Shown here: one piece after another, positions 1-6,778 of the stretch
Layout: each line of letters opens with the position of its first letter
How positions within the stretch are numbered: position 1 is the stretch's first letter
Assembly (NCBI GenBank): GCA_021295675.1
Contig: JAGWBY010000069.1
Coordinates: 1-20,207, forward strand
Length of the DNA: 20,207 nucleotides
Reading direction: 5' to 3'
From: Candidatus Latescibacterota bacterium
Lineage (GTDB): Bacteria > Latescibacterota > UBA2968 > UBA8231
The notes under the pieces: model-generated
Database searches by the model: none
Told to the model about the DNA's origin: nothing
Seen by the model: the letters and a program-made list of their open reading frames with translations, nothing else
Program-made: the position numbers and the translations under genes

Positions 1-78
1 CCTCCAACAGCGGCCAGAAAACCGCGCCGCTGACAACAAGGGAGTTTAGGATACATGACCCTTGTGCGTAAGTCCTAT
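1..78. mobile_element. Possible end of an insertion sequence (partial, runs off the window)
   Basis: The small gene to the right stops abruptly here. Read on the minus strand, its last codons run into TAGGACTTACGCAC (about 65-78), which resembles the terminal inverted repeats of some insertion sequences; this is from memory and was not searched. On the plus strand an open frame from position 2 ends at a TAG at 47-49, about 15 nt before this motif, as a transposase C-terminus would. Only 15 codons of it are visible, so no family can be named. The element, if real, lies mostly outside the window. Confidence 0.25.
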
Positions 79-330
79 ATCTTTTATTGGAAACAAATCA
101 AGTTCTAATAACTCACAGACTAGGGTATAATTATCTTCATCATAAAATGCTCGCTCAATTTTAGACCAAGATTCTTCATCTATATCTCTAATACCTTCCG
201 GAATAGTCGGATAGACTAGGAACAAATCATCTAAGTACGATCTTTGATTTGCATAATCTATGCTTAACTTAGTCCATCTATTCATTACTAAAACGTTCTT
301 TGGTGAAAAAATAATCAGAAATGGAGCCAA
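46..330 (-). CDS. Hypothetical protein, AT-rich, probably truncated and foreign
   Basis: The frame encodes 94 aa from the upstream start, or 79 aa from the internal ATG at 283-285 (MNRWTKLS...), which looks the more natural start. The protein is acidic and probably helical (YLDDLFLVYP, then a charged helix, then LLELDLFPIKD). That arrangement vaguely recalls N-terminal segments of some type II restriction endonucleases, but I cannot assign a family. Base composition is clearly AT-rich against the GC-rich neighbours, and AT-ending codons dominate, which suggests transfer. The last residues (IGLTHKGHVS) lie in a motif that looks like a transposon end, so the original C-terminus is probably lost. 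It sits about 75 nt downstream of pafA and is unlikely to be part of the proteasome system. Confidence 0.45.
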   Translation of the reverse strand: MAPFLIIFSPKNVLVMNRWTKLSIDYANQRSYLDDLFLVYPTIPEGIRDIDEESWSKIERAFYDEDNYTLVCELLELDLFPIKDIGLTHKGHVS

Positions 331-406
331 TCGAGGCGGTCCCCGTAGAGGAATACTCTATAGCTACTGACAAATCTCCTGAGACTTACCAGCCCAGCGG
401 CATACA

Positions 407-1834
407 TCAAAACTTATCGATCGGCATCTGCCGACATTCGCGGATGAAGAGTTCGGCTTCGCGGCCATAGGTGAGAAAGGGGTCGTCGAGGCTGAGGAAC
501 TTATCGTCGCCCACGCAGATGGAATCCCAATCAATTTGGTAGCGCGTCTTCTGGTCGGTCAGCGCCCTCATCACGCGGGAGCGAGCGCAAGCGCGGGTAT
601 CAGCCGGGGGATGCGTGATGGCTTGGTTGATCTGCTCGTCGCTTACTACTCGCTTGACCATCCCGCGCTCGTATAGGTCGAAATAGAGGCTCCGCGCCGT
701 GTTGAGATTGTGGTATTCCAAATCCAAACTTTGGATCCAAGTATCCTGCCAGTCCAACCCCTCTTCTCGCATGAAGTACTCCAACAGCCATTTCTTAGCC
801 ACCCAATCGACGCGATCGACCAAGCACCCAGGATCGTGCTCTAGGGCGTCGATGACAAAGCGCCACTCGTCCAACACCCAGTCGCCCTCTTCGTCCCGGC
901 CGCGCAGATGGCGCTCGGCCAAGTCGAGATACGCGCGCTGGATCTCCGTCGCCGTGGTGTAGCGGCCATCCTCGAGCTGCACTTCCCAGCGATAGGTCAT
1001 GTCGCGCGAAATGTCGCGGATGGCTTGCACCGGGTCGAGCAGCTTGATGTCGTCGCAGATCACGCGCTCTTGCTCTTCCAAAAGCTGCAATACCAAGGCC
1101 GTGGTCCCCACCTTCAGGGCCGTGGCGTACTCCATCATGTTCGAGTCGCCCACCAGCAGGTGCAAGCGGCGGTACAGCCCCCAGTCGGCCAGCGGCTCGT
1201 CGCGCGTGTTGATGATCGCGCGACTGAACTGAATCCACTGGTAGATCTCGGTGACGATGTGGTCGGCCCGCTGCGAGAGTTGGAATCCAACGCCTTCGTC
1301 CTCGGCGTTGCCGTACTCGAAAATATCCGTGTGGCAACCCACGCGGCCGGCACCAGCGAATATCTGGCGAGTGACGAAAAAGGGCAGCATGGTCGGCAGC
1401 AACACTTGCGAAAACGGCACCTCTCGCCGCACGAGGTAGTTTTCGTGGCAGCCAAACGTAGCCCCTGTGTAGTGGTCGATATTGTTCTTGAAAAAGGCCG
1501 CGCTATCGGCCAAGCCAAGCTGGTCTAGCGCGCGCTGCACCAACCGCTCGCCGGCCCGATCGGCAGCCACTAAATCAAAAAGCCCGGTGCATTCTGGAGT
1601 GGCGTATTCGACGTGGCCCATGTCGATGTATAAGCGCCCGCCGTTGAAGAGAAAGCCGCCGTTGCCAGGCGGCTCGTCGCGGCCCCGATAGTGCATATCG
1701 ACAATGCCCAAGCCCTCGCGGTAGAACACGCAGTCCTTGGCCTTTATCGACACGAAATCGGGACTCAGAAAGGGATCCGAAGCCGGCGGCAGACAGCCGT
1801 ACTCGGTTTCTATCCCGTAAATGCGACCTTCCAT
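407..1834 (-). CDS. pafA: Pup/UBact--protein ligase PafA
   Basis: PafA uses ATP to join the C-terminal glutamate of the Pup-like modifier to lysines of target proteins by an isopeptide bond. The 475-aa product has the glutamine-synthetase-like fold signatures of the PafA/Dop family: GIETEYG at residues 7-13 (metal-binding E9), NGGRLYID with catalytic D71 followed by EYATPEC, KNN, GCHENYL, LPFFVTRQIFAGAG, LSQRADH, INTRDEP and RRLHLLVGDSNM. The C-terminal domain (HPPADTRA..., then DPF near the end) matches PafA better than Dop, and there is no Dop-loop. Compared with actinobacterial PafA it has roughly 15-20 extra residues at 39-61, and it reads GHVEYATPE where HPEYATPE is usual. It is the last gene of the operon, starting 1 nt before the prcA stop codon, with GAGGT about 6 nt upstream of the ATG. 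No lesion is visible. Confidence 0.9.
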   Translation of the reverse strand: MEGRIYGIETEYGCLPPASDPFLSPDFVSIKAKDCVFYREGLGIVDMHYRGRDEPPGNGGFLFNGGRLYIDMGHVEYATPECTGLFDLVAADRAGERLVQRALDQLGLADSAAFFKNNIDHYTGATFGCHENYLVRREVPFSQVLLPTMLPFFVTRQIFAGAGRVGCHTDIFEYGNAEDEGVGFQLSQRADHIVTEIYQWIQFSRAIINTRDEPLADWGLYRRLHLLVGDSNMMEYATALKVGTTALVLQLLEEQERVICDDIKLLDPVQAIRDISRDMTYRWEVQLEDGRYTTATEIQRAYLDLAERHLRGRDEEGDWVLDEWRFVIDALEHDPGCLVDRVDWVAKKWLLEYFMREEGLDWQDTWIQSLDLEYHNLNTARSLYFDLYERGMVKRVVSDEQINQAITHPPADTRACARSRVMRALTDQKTRYQIDWDSICVGDDKFLSLDDPFLTYGREAELFIRECRQMPIDKF

Positions 1835-1835
1835 A

Positions 1836-2612
1836 CTAGACCTCGAAGTAGGAAGCGAGTGGCTCGGCTAGTTGTTCCGCAGTGAGTAGGCGGAACTTCG
1901 ACTTGGTGGCGCGGTCGCGGTCGAGTACCGCAGCTTCGACTGTCAGCCCTTGCAAACCGCCCTTAAGAAAATCGCAAACCGCCTCCGCGCTGGGAGCCTC
2001 TCCATCTCCATCGCGGGCAGCGAGGATCAACCGGCCCAATCCCCACACCTCCAACGCCGCGCCCAAGGCTTGGTCGAGGGGAAGCTCTGGACTAGTCTCT
2101 TGCAGTTGTGCCGTCATGGCCTGTGCGCTCTCTGTGTTGCCGCTGATGGCCGCTGTCCCGCCGCTCTGGGCAAAGGACCCATCGGCGTCAATGGTGAAAA
2201 AGGCATTCCCGCCACCATCCGGGTCTAGCTCGGCCATCATCACGCGGGCGACGAAGGGCGAGCGAAACAACTCGTCGAAAGCCGCCTTCATCAGCGGTCC
2301 AATGCCAAAGCTGACCAACCGCTGCAAGGTCACGTCGTTGGCCGACAGGTTGAATCCCTCGAGATGGGCGATGTCGATGACGGCTTTGCGCAGCTTCTCG
2401 ATATCGGCCGGGTGCCCCACGGCCGCAAAGGCGATCTCGTCGTATACCTCAAAGAGCTTGCGCGGGCCTGGGGTAGCCGTCAGCAGTAGCACCCCGTCGG
2501 CATACGTCGTGCCCACCACCGGACTGCCGCTCGCGAGCTGGTCTTCCACGTATTCGCGGCGGTTATTAATGGCCTCGACCCAGCGATAAGGTTCTTCTAA
2601 CATGCGCCTCAA
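1836..2612 (-). CDS. prcA: 20S proteasome alpha subunit
   Basis: This subunit forms the outer rings of the 20S core, gating substrate entry and docking the ATPase. The product is up to 258 aa and aligns with bacterial PrcA: the segment ending VVGTTYADGVLLLT is the first core strand pair, followed by KLFEVYDEIAFAAVGHPADIEKLRKAVIDIAH and an acidic, lysine-containing C-terminal part. There is no catalytic N-terminal threonine, as expected for alpha. Two starts are possible: TTG at 2610-2612, overlapping the prcB stop as TTGA, or ATG at 2601-2603, preceded by GAGG. Both give nearly the same protein, and the ATG is my preference despite the short spacing. It is translationally coupled to prcB upstream and followed directly by pafA. 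Confidence 0.92.
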   Translation of the reverse strand: MRRMLEEPYRWVEAINNRREYVEDQLASGSPVVGTTYADGVLLLTATPGPRKLFEVYDEIAFAAVGHPADIEKLRKAVIDIAHLEGFNLSANDVTLQRLVSFGIGPLMKAAFDELFRSPFVARVMMAELDPDGGGNAFFTIDADGSFAQSGGTAAISGNTESAQAMTAQLQETSPELPLDQALGAALEVWGLGRLILAARDGDGEAPSAEAVCDFLKGGLQGLTVEAAVLDRDRATKSKFRLLTAEQLAEPLASYFEV

Positions 2613-3367
2613 GCCCTTTGATAGACCGCGGCCAAATCCGCTTCGGGCACGACACTCAAACCCGCGGCCGTCACCTGCACGACCTGGGGAAAGATGTGCG
2701 CGGCCTCGCGGAAACCGCCAGTAGCCGTGTCGTATTCAGCGGCTGTCTCCAGCATCTTGAGCACTAGCTCGACCGCCTGCTCCCCGGCCATTTCCCGCAG
2801 CGGCTGCGGCCCCCAGCGATTTTGGTAGTACAGTGCACCTCGCACGATGTGTGCGCCCGATCCGGTGGCACAGAAATCCACGCACTCGAACTCAGCCCCC
2901 AAGAGGTCGTAAAAGAAAATTTTGCCCTCTGCGGCCGCTTGGTCAAAGGCCGCGAAAATCGGCACTACCGCGCCAATCCCCTGCATGGCCAGCGGCAAGT
3001 TCTGGCGCAACAGCCGCGACAAAGTCCGCACCTTGCCGTCCAAGCTCAGCCCTTGTAGCTGGCTGCGGCGGTAGTACTGCACCGACATTTCCAACATGCG
3101 CGCAATGTCCCACGCCACCGCCGGCGAGCCAGCAATGGCCATAACCGCTTCATCGTCGATGATCAGCACTTTGTCGGCGCGGTCGTACACCACTGAGTTG
3201 CCCATAGTAGCGCGGCGGTCGCCAGCTACCACCACCCCGTCGGCGCAACGCACCGCTACAATCGTGGTGCCCTCGACCGGCTGCAAGGACGCTTCCGCAG
3301 CGACGGTCGGAGCGGTGGGCAAAAGCTCCCGCTCCTTGAGCAAGTCGAGGAAGTCGCAGCTTTCCAT
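2609..3367 (-). CDS. prcB: 20S proteasome beta subunit (catalytic)
   Basis: This is the proteolytic subunit of the inner rings. The 252-aa precursor carries a 33-residue propeptide that ends in Gly, followed by TTIVAVRCADGVVVAGDRRAT. Counting from the first Thr (residue 34) as Thr1, Asp17 (AGD) and Lys33 (DRADK) fall in the canonical catalytic positions, so autocatalytic maturation and activity are predicted. GSPAVAWDIARM and CATGSGAHIVRGAL are typical beta-subunit segments. It starts 6 nt after the UBact stop codon with only a weak ribosome site, which suggests coupling to UBact translation, and its stop overlaps the possible TTG start of prcA. Confidence 0.94.
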   Translation of the reverse strand: MESCDFLDLLKERELLPTAPTVAAEASLQPVEGTTIVAVRCADGVVVAGDRRATMGNSVVYDRADKVLIIDDEAVMAIAGSPAVAWDIARMLEMSVQYYRRSQLQGLSLDGKVRTLSRLLRQNLPLAMQGIGAVVPIFAAFDQAAAEGKIFFYDLLGAEFECVDFCATGSGAHIVRGALYYQNRWGPQPLREMAGEQAVELVLKMLETAAEYDTATGGFREAAHIFPQVVQVTAAGLSVVPEADLAAVYQRA

Positions 3368-3373
3368 CGGCAG

Positions 3374-3565
3374 TTACTGTCCGGTGCGCTGGCGGTAACG
3401 GCGCGCCTGGTTCGGATCTACTCTACGCATCCGCTTGAGGATGTCGTCCGTGCTGGGGCGCTCGACCCGCGGCCGGCGCGGGCCGGTATCGGGGCCGTCG
3501 TCGTTGTCGTCGATCGGCTTGGTCGGCCGGGGAGCGCGCTCCCGGTAGTAAATAAAATCGCTCAT
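3374..3565 (-). CDS. ubact: Ubiquitin-like modifier UBact (Pup-type)
   Basis: This is the small protein tag ligated to targets for proteasomal degradation. The 63-aa product is highly charged and probably disordered. Its C-terminal third, LLKRM-like ILKRMRRVDPNQARRYRQRTGQ (described by its parts: ILKRMRR, VDPNQ, ARRYRQ, RTGQ), matches the UBact signature known from Nitrospirae and several candidate phyla; actinobacterial Pup ends GGQ or GGE instead. The terminal Gln implies that deamidation by Dop is needed before PafA can use it. The start is secure: the ATG is preceded by GGAGGT at 6 nt and overlaps the dop stop as ATGA. It lies between dop and prcB, the normal place for Pup/UBact. Several charged or proline residues precede the conserved end, and there is no globular domain. 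Confidence 0.9.
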   Translation of the reverse strand: MSDFIYYRERAPRPTKPIDDNDDGPDTGPRRPRVERPSTDDILKRMRRVDPNQARRYRQRTGQ

Positions 3566-3771
3566 GGTGCCACCTCCGGTTTCGGTTTTCTACCCAGTTT
3601 GGCGAGCAAATCCTCGACGCTCGCAGCCGCATCTAAGGATTGATTATAATAAGCCGCTGTCTCCCTGCCGACACAAGCCTTGAGGTCGATGACCTCGGTG
3701 CGGCCGTCGAGTTCCAGCTCAATGCTGTCCCAATTGAGCGAGCGCACTGCAGCGGCAAATTTCTGCAACAT
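3562..3771 (-). CDS. C-terminal fragment of frameshifted dop
   Basis: This 69-aa frame is not an independent gene. Its sequence (MLQKFAAAV, then LNWDSIELEL, then a final helix SVEDLLAKLG) matches the C-terminal domain of Dop, which in the family reads like RG-CLEKF...WDSV...DLL..L. It ends in TGA overlapping the UBact start codon (ATGA), the arrangement expected for the genuine dop terminus. The frame continues upstream as GK before the apparent ATG. The preceding dop reading frame ends DPP at the point where about eight family residues (a TRA-x-x-R segment) are missing. A loss of 23 nt at about position 3778 would restore a single frame. Confidence 0.75.
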   Translation of the reverse strand: MLQKFAAAVRSLNWDSIELELDGRTEVIDLKACVGRETAAYYNQSLDAAASVEDLLAKLGRKPKPEVAP

Positions 3772-5023
3772 CTTGCCGCGGCGGATCGACTAACGCTCGA
3801 CACACCGCCTCCTCGGAGACGATGCGCTCTACTTGGCCAGCGGCTTCGAGCGTCGGGTACAGCCCCTCAGCCGGGTCGATATTGTGGTATTCAAGGTCTT
3901 GGCTTTGCAGCCAAGCGCGGTCCTCCGGCCGTTCCCAATCGAGCCCCTCGGACTCGGCAAACGCATCCAACAGCCACTTTTTGGTCACCCAGTCGAGGCG
4001 GCCAATCAACTCTTGCGGGTCGCGCGCGAGGGAGTCCAACACATCGCGCCAAGCCGCGAGCACCCAATCGGTCTCCTCGTCACGGCCCTGAAAAATCCGC
4101 ACCGCCGCCGCCATAATGGCCGTCTGGATCTCCAGCGCCGAACTCACCCCTCCCTCGGACAAGGCCACCGACCACTCACGAGACTCGTCGCGGGAAATGG
4201 TCTTGAGCGCGCCAATGGGATCGGCCAAGGTAAATGCGGGCAGTGCACCAGCCTCTAGCAGGTCCAGCACCAAGGAAGCCGTGCCGACCTTGAGCGCGGT
4301 GGCGTATTCGCACATGTTGGCGTCGCCGATGATCAAGTGCAGGCGGCGGTAGAGCGCTGGATCGGCGTGCGGCTCGTCGCGGGTATTAACCAGCGGACGG
4401 CGGTGCATGGTATCGACGCTGGCAATGACCTCAAAAAAATCCGCGCGCTGGGTTAGCTGGTAGGTGGCGTCCCGCGCCCGGGTGTCCTGCTCGACGCCGA
4501 CCTTGCCGGCCCCGGCAAAAATCTGGCGCGTCACCACAAAGGGCAGCAGCCCGTTGATCACCTGCTGAAAGGGAATGTCGCGGCTGAGTAGGAAGTTCTC
4601 GTGGCAGCCGTAACTGTGCCCCTCAAAGTCGGTGTTGTTTTTGTACAAACGCACTACGCCCCGGCCGCGGTCTTCGGTGCGCTGGTGCGCGCACTGGAGG
4701 AGAATTCGCTCCCCGGCGCGATCGACGGCTACCAAATCGCGGAGACTATAGCATTCTGGGGTGGAAAATTCCGGGTGGGTGTGGTCGTTGTACAGGCGGG
4801 CACCGTTGTGGACGATCAAGTCGCTTTTGAGGTCCGCTAGCTGGATCAGGCGCTGGCGGTCCTTTTGCAAGTGGACGGTCTCGTCCTTGTCGTTGAGAAG
4901 TTCAGAGACCTCAAAGCCGCGCATGTCGAGCCGGGGGTTTTCGAGCGCGTAATTCCACAGAGCGACAAAATCTTGGCGCACATAGCAGCGGATCAGTTCC
5001 ATGGACTCTACCACCACGTCCAT
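3719..5023 (-). CDS. dop: Dop deamidase/depupylase, main fragment (frameshifted, start lost)
   Basis: Dop deamidates the modifier's C-terminal Gln and removes the tag from substrates. The frame shows LWNYALENP and DMRGFE, which are Dop-like, then a Dop-loop-like charged stretch (about residues 40-68). NGARLYNDHTHPEFSTPEC follows, with the catalytic Asp at residue 80 of this frame. Further motifs are LYKNNTD, GCHENFL, LPFVVTRQIFAGAGKVG, LTQRADFFE, NTRDEPHAD and RRLHLIIGDANM. The true N-terminus lies upstream: the same frame encodes GLETEYGI at 5045-5068, containing the metal-binding Glu. No ATG, GTG or TTG starts that extension before a stop codon. The ATG at 5021-5023 would drop this essential motif. 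The 3' end shifts frame at about 3778, so residues after DPP are wrong and the true end is in the fragment at 3562-3771. As written, no active Dop could be made. Confidence 0.85.
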   Translation of the reverse strand: MDVVVESMELIRCYVRQDFVALWNYALENPRLDMRGFEVSELLNDKDETVHLQKDRQRLIQLADLKSDLIVHNGARLYNDHTHPEFSTPECYSLRDLVAVDRAGERILLQCAHQRTEDRGRGVVRLYKNNTDFEGHSYGCHENFLLSRDIPFQQVINGLLPFVVTRQIFAGAGKVGVEQDTRARDATYQLTQRADFFEVIASVDTMHRRPLVNTRDEPHADPALYRRLHLIIGDANMCEYATALKVGTASLVLDLLEAGALPAFTLADPIGALKTISRDESREWSVALSEGGVSSALEIQTAIMAAAVRIFQGRDEETDWVLAAWRDVLDSLARDPQELIGRLDWVTKKWLLDAFAESEGLDWERPEDRAWLQSQDLEYHNIDPAEGLYPTLEAAGQVERIVSEEAVCRALVDPPRQDVAEICRCSALAQLGQH

Positions 5024-5061
5024 GGACTCGTCCTCATCAACCTGGATGCCGTACTCGGTTT

Positions 5062-5835
5062 CTAGCCCGCAGAGCCCTGACCGACGCGCTTTTCCGGTGC
5101 TTTTTCCGGCTGGGGTCTAACGGGTATCACCCTCACCACGTTCTCCGGCTCGTAGTCGAGCAGCTTGAGCCAGTCTTCGACGCTGTCCGAGGGCGGGAAC
5201 ACCTCGTTCTCGCGGTATTCAGCCCGCGTCGCCCGCCGCAAATCCTCGGCACGGATCCCGCCTTCGGGGTCTTCTTCAGCAATGGCGCGCTTGATCGCCA
5301 TTTCCTTGGCCCGCGATACGACCGAGGCGATGATAGCCCCGGAGGTCAGGTCGCCGCGATAGAGCACTTCCTGGCGGCCGCTGCGCAGCGACACTTCTAA
5401 GAAGCGGGCCTCTTCGCCTTTGGAAAACAACTCGTCTAGCCCTTCCTGTATCAGGACCTCGCGCGCAGCCGCTTCGCCGCCGTGCTGCTCCACCTCGGCG
5501 CGATCGATCGGTAGTTCGGGCTTGAGGTAAATCCCCAAAATGTCGCCAGCGGCCTCGTGGTTGGGGCGCGCGACCTTGATCTTGCGGTCGATGCGGCCGG
5601 GCCGGAGCACGGCCGGATCAATCAGATCGTGGCGGTTGGAGGCCAAAATCAGCACTACGTCGTGCAGCGACTCAATGCCGTCCATCTCGGTGCAAAACAT
5701 CGGCACGACCGTGTTGGAGATGTTGTGGCTGCGCATCGAGCGCCGAGTGCCCAAGATCGACTCGGCTTTACCCTTCCTTGCGCTTTTGGCGCGCTTGGGC
5801 AAAGACCTCGCGCACCATGCGCTCGGTCTCGCCAA
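5062..5835 (-). CDS. Proteasomal AAA ATPase (ARC/Mpa), C-terminal fragment of a frameshifted gene
   Basis: Homology begins at about 5769 (KAESILGTRRS); the residues before it are an out-of-frame reading of the upstream part. What follows is the second half of the AAA module: NTVVPMFCTEMDGIE, sensor-1 region LILASNRHDLIDPAVLRPGRIDRKI with the Arg-finger residues, then the helical lid up to about TRAEYRENEV. A C-terminal tail follows. Mpa/ARC proteins normally end GQYL for docking into the 20S alpha ring. Here the tail reads KRVGQ and then GSAG before the stop, so the docking end seems lost at the junction with dop. The stop TAG at 5062-5064 lies inside the dop N-terminal motif GLETEYGI. Confidence 0.82.
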   Translation of the reverse strand: MARPSAWCARSLPKRAKSARKGKAESILGTRRSMRSHNISNTVVPMFCTEMDGIESLHDVVLILASNRHDLIDPAVLRPGRIDRKIKVARPNHEAAGDILGIYLKPELPIDRAEVEQHGGEAAAREVLIQEGLDELFSKGEEARFLEVSLRSGRQEVLYRGDLTSGAIIASVVSRAKEMAIKRAIAEEDPEGGIRAEDLRRATRAEYRENEVFPPSDSVEDWLKLLDYEPENVVRVIPVRPQPEKAPEKRVGQGSAG

Positions 5836-6739
5836 GCCACATATTGAGGATCTCCGGCCCCTTAATGTGCATGAAGTACTCTTCCAGCTCTAGGCCTTCG
5901 ACCTCGCGCATGTGCTGCACCAAGTTGTACGCCGTGGCCTTGCCGATGAGGGTCTTACCACAGCCCGGAGGACCGTAGAGTAGAAAGCCCTTGGGCGTCG
6001 AATACTCGAAGCGCTCGAAGAGCTGGGGGTGCAACGCGGGCAGCTCAATGGTGTCGCGGATCGCTTCGATCGCCTCTTGCTGGCCGCCGATGCTCTCCCA
6101 AGGAGTTGGGGGGACATCCTCGATGAAGTACTCTTTGCTCTCGGCGGACTGCAATACTTCCAACGCAACCTTGTAGGCCGGGTCCATCCGCACCTCGTCG
6201 CCGATTTGCAAATCCTCGTCGGCCAATTCCGCAGCGCGCTCCACTACCACTTCCTGAGTGCCGTGCGCTTGGGTAATCCGCAAGCGGCCCTCTGGCAGCA
6301 GATCGCCGACCTTAGCCACCGGCCCAGAGGGGCTGTGCCCCAAATTGCCGACGACCGCGTATGCTTCGTTTACCAGCACGCGGCAGCCGACTTTGAGCTG
6401 GGACACATCGACGCGCGGGTCGATGTTGGCATAGTACTCGGCACTGCCGACGAATACTGTGGCAATCCCCTCGCTCGGCATTCCGAGAAAGATGCCGACG
6501 CGATTGGCTGGTGCCGTCACCTTCTCTAGCGCGGCTTCCATTTCCACGAGCGCACGACGCGCCTCCTGAAAGGAAATCTCTCGCTCCATAAGCTGACGCC
6601 GGAGACGGTACAGCAGGGGCCGGGCCGGGTCGCGGTCTGGAGCTAGCGCGAGTAGCTGATCGACCAAGCGCAACGGCTCGGCTACCTGCTCTTCCGGCTC
6701 TTGAGCCTTGTCGTATTCGTGCGATTCCCTGCGGTTCAT
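5768..6739 (-). CDS. Proteasomal AAA ATPase (ARC/Mpa), N-terminal fragment of a frameshifted gene
   Basis: This is the ring-shaped unfoldase that recognises modified proteins and feeds them to the 20S core. The 323 residues contain a helical, probably coiled-coil N-terminus (about 20-75), which in the family binds the modifier. Tandem OB folds follow (about 78-200), then the start of the AAA domain: PPTPWESIGG, Walker A GPPGCGKT (256-263), and the pore loop NMWLGETER, with Trp where actinobacterial Mpa has Tyr. The frame ends ARQKRKEG then TAA, exactly where the Walker B segment (about nine residues ending in DE) should follow. The next block AESILGTRRS continues in another frame. A loss of 23 nt explains both the frameshift and the missing residues. 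The gene starts about 40 nt downstream of lepB, with GGGGAG upstream of the ATG. Confidence 0.88.
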   Translation of the reverse strand: MNRRESHEYDKAQEPEEQVAEPLRLVDQLLALAPDRDPARPLLYRLRRQLMEREISFQEARRALVEMEAALEKVTAPANRVGIFLGMPSEGIATVFVGSAEYYANIDPRVDVSQLKVGCRVLVNEAYAVVGNLGHSPSGPVAKVGDLLPEGRLRITQAHGTQEVVVERAAELADEDLQIGDEVRMDPAYKVALEVLQSAESKEYFIEDVPPTPWESIGGQQEAIEAIRDTIELPALHPQLFERFEYSTPKGFLLYGPPGCGKTLIGKATAYNLVQHMREVEGLELEEYFMHIKGPEILNMWLGETERMVREVFAQARQKRKEG

Positions 6740-6778
6740 ATTTCAATCCGCTCCCCTTTCCAAATGTAAGGGAAGATG

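Noticed and set aside
795..1337. Long open frame (180 aa) on the minus strand inside pafA
   Set aside because: It is an out-of-frame reading of pafA in GC-rich DNA, with Arg/Ala/Gly-rich low-complexity content and no family features.
908..1528. Plus-strand open frame of 206 aa opposite pafA
   Set aside because: It is the antisense shadow of a well-supported gene; GC-rich codons leave such frames open.
3562..6739. Programmed frameshifting or translational bypass as the reason for the broken frames
   Set aside because: Bypass would skip extra bases, but here conserved residues are missing from the DNA itself, so no recoding could restore them.
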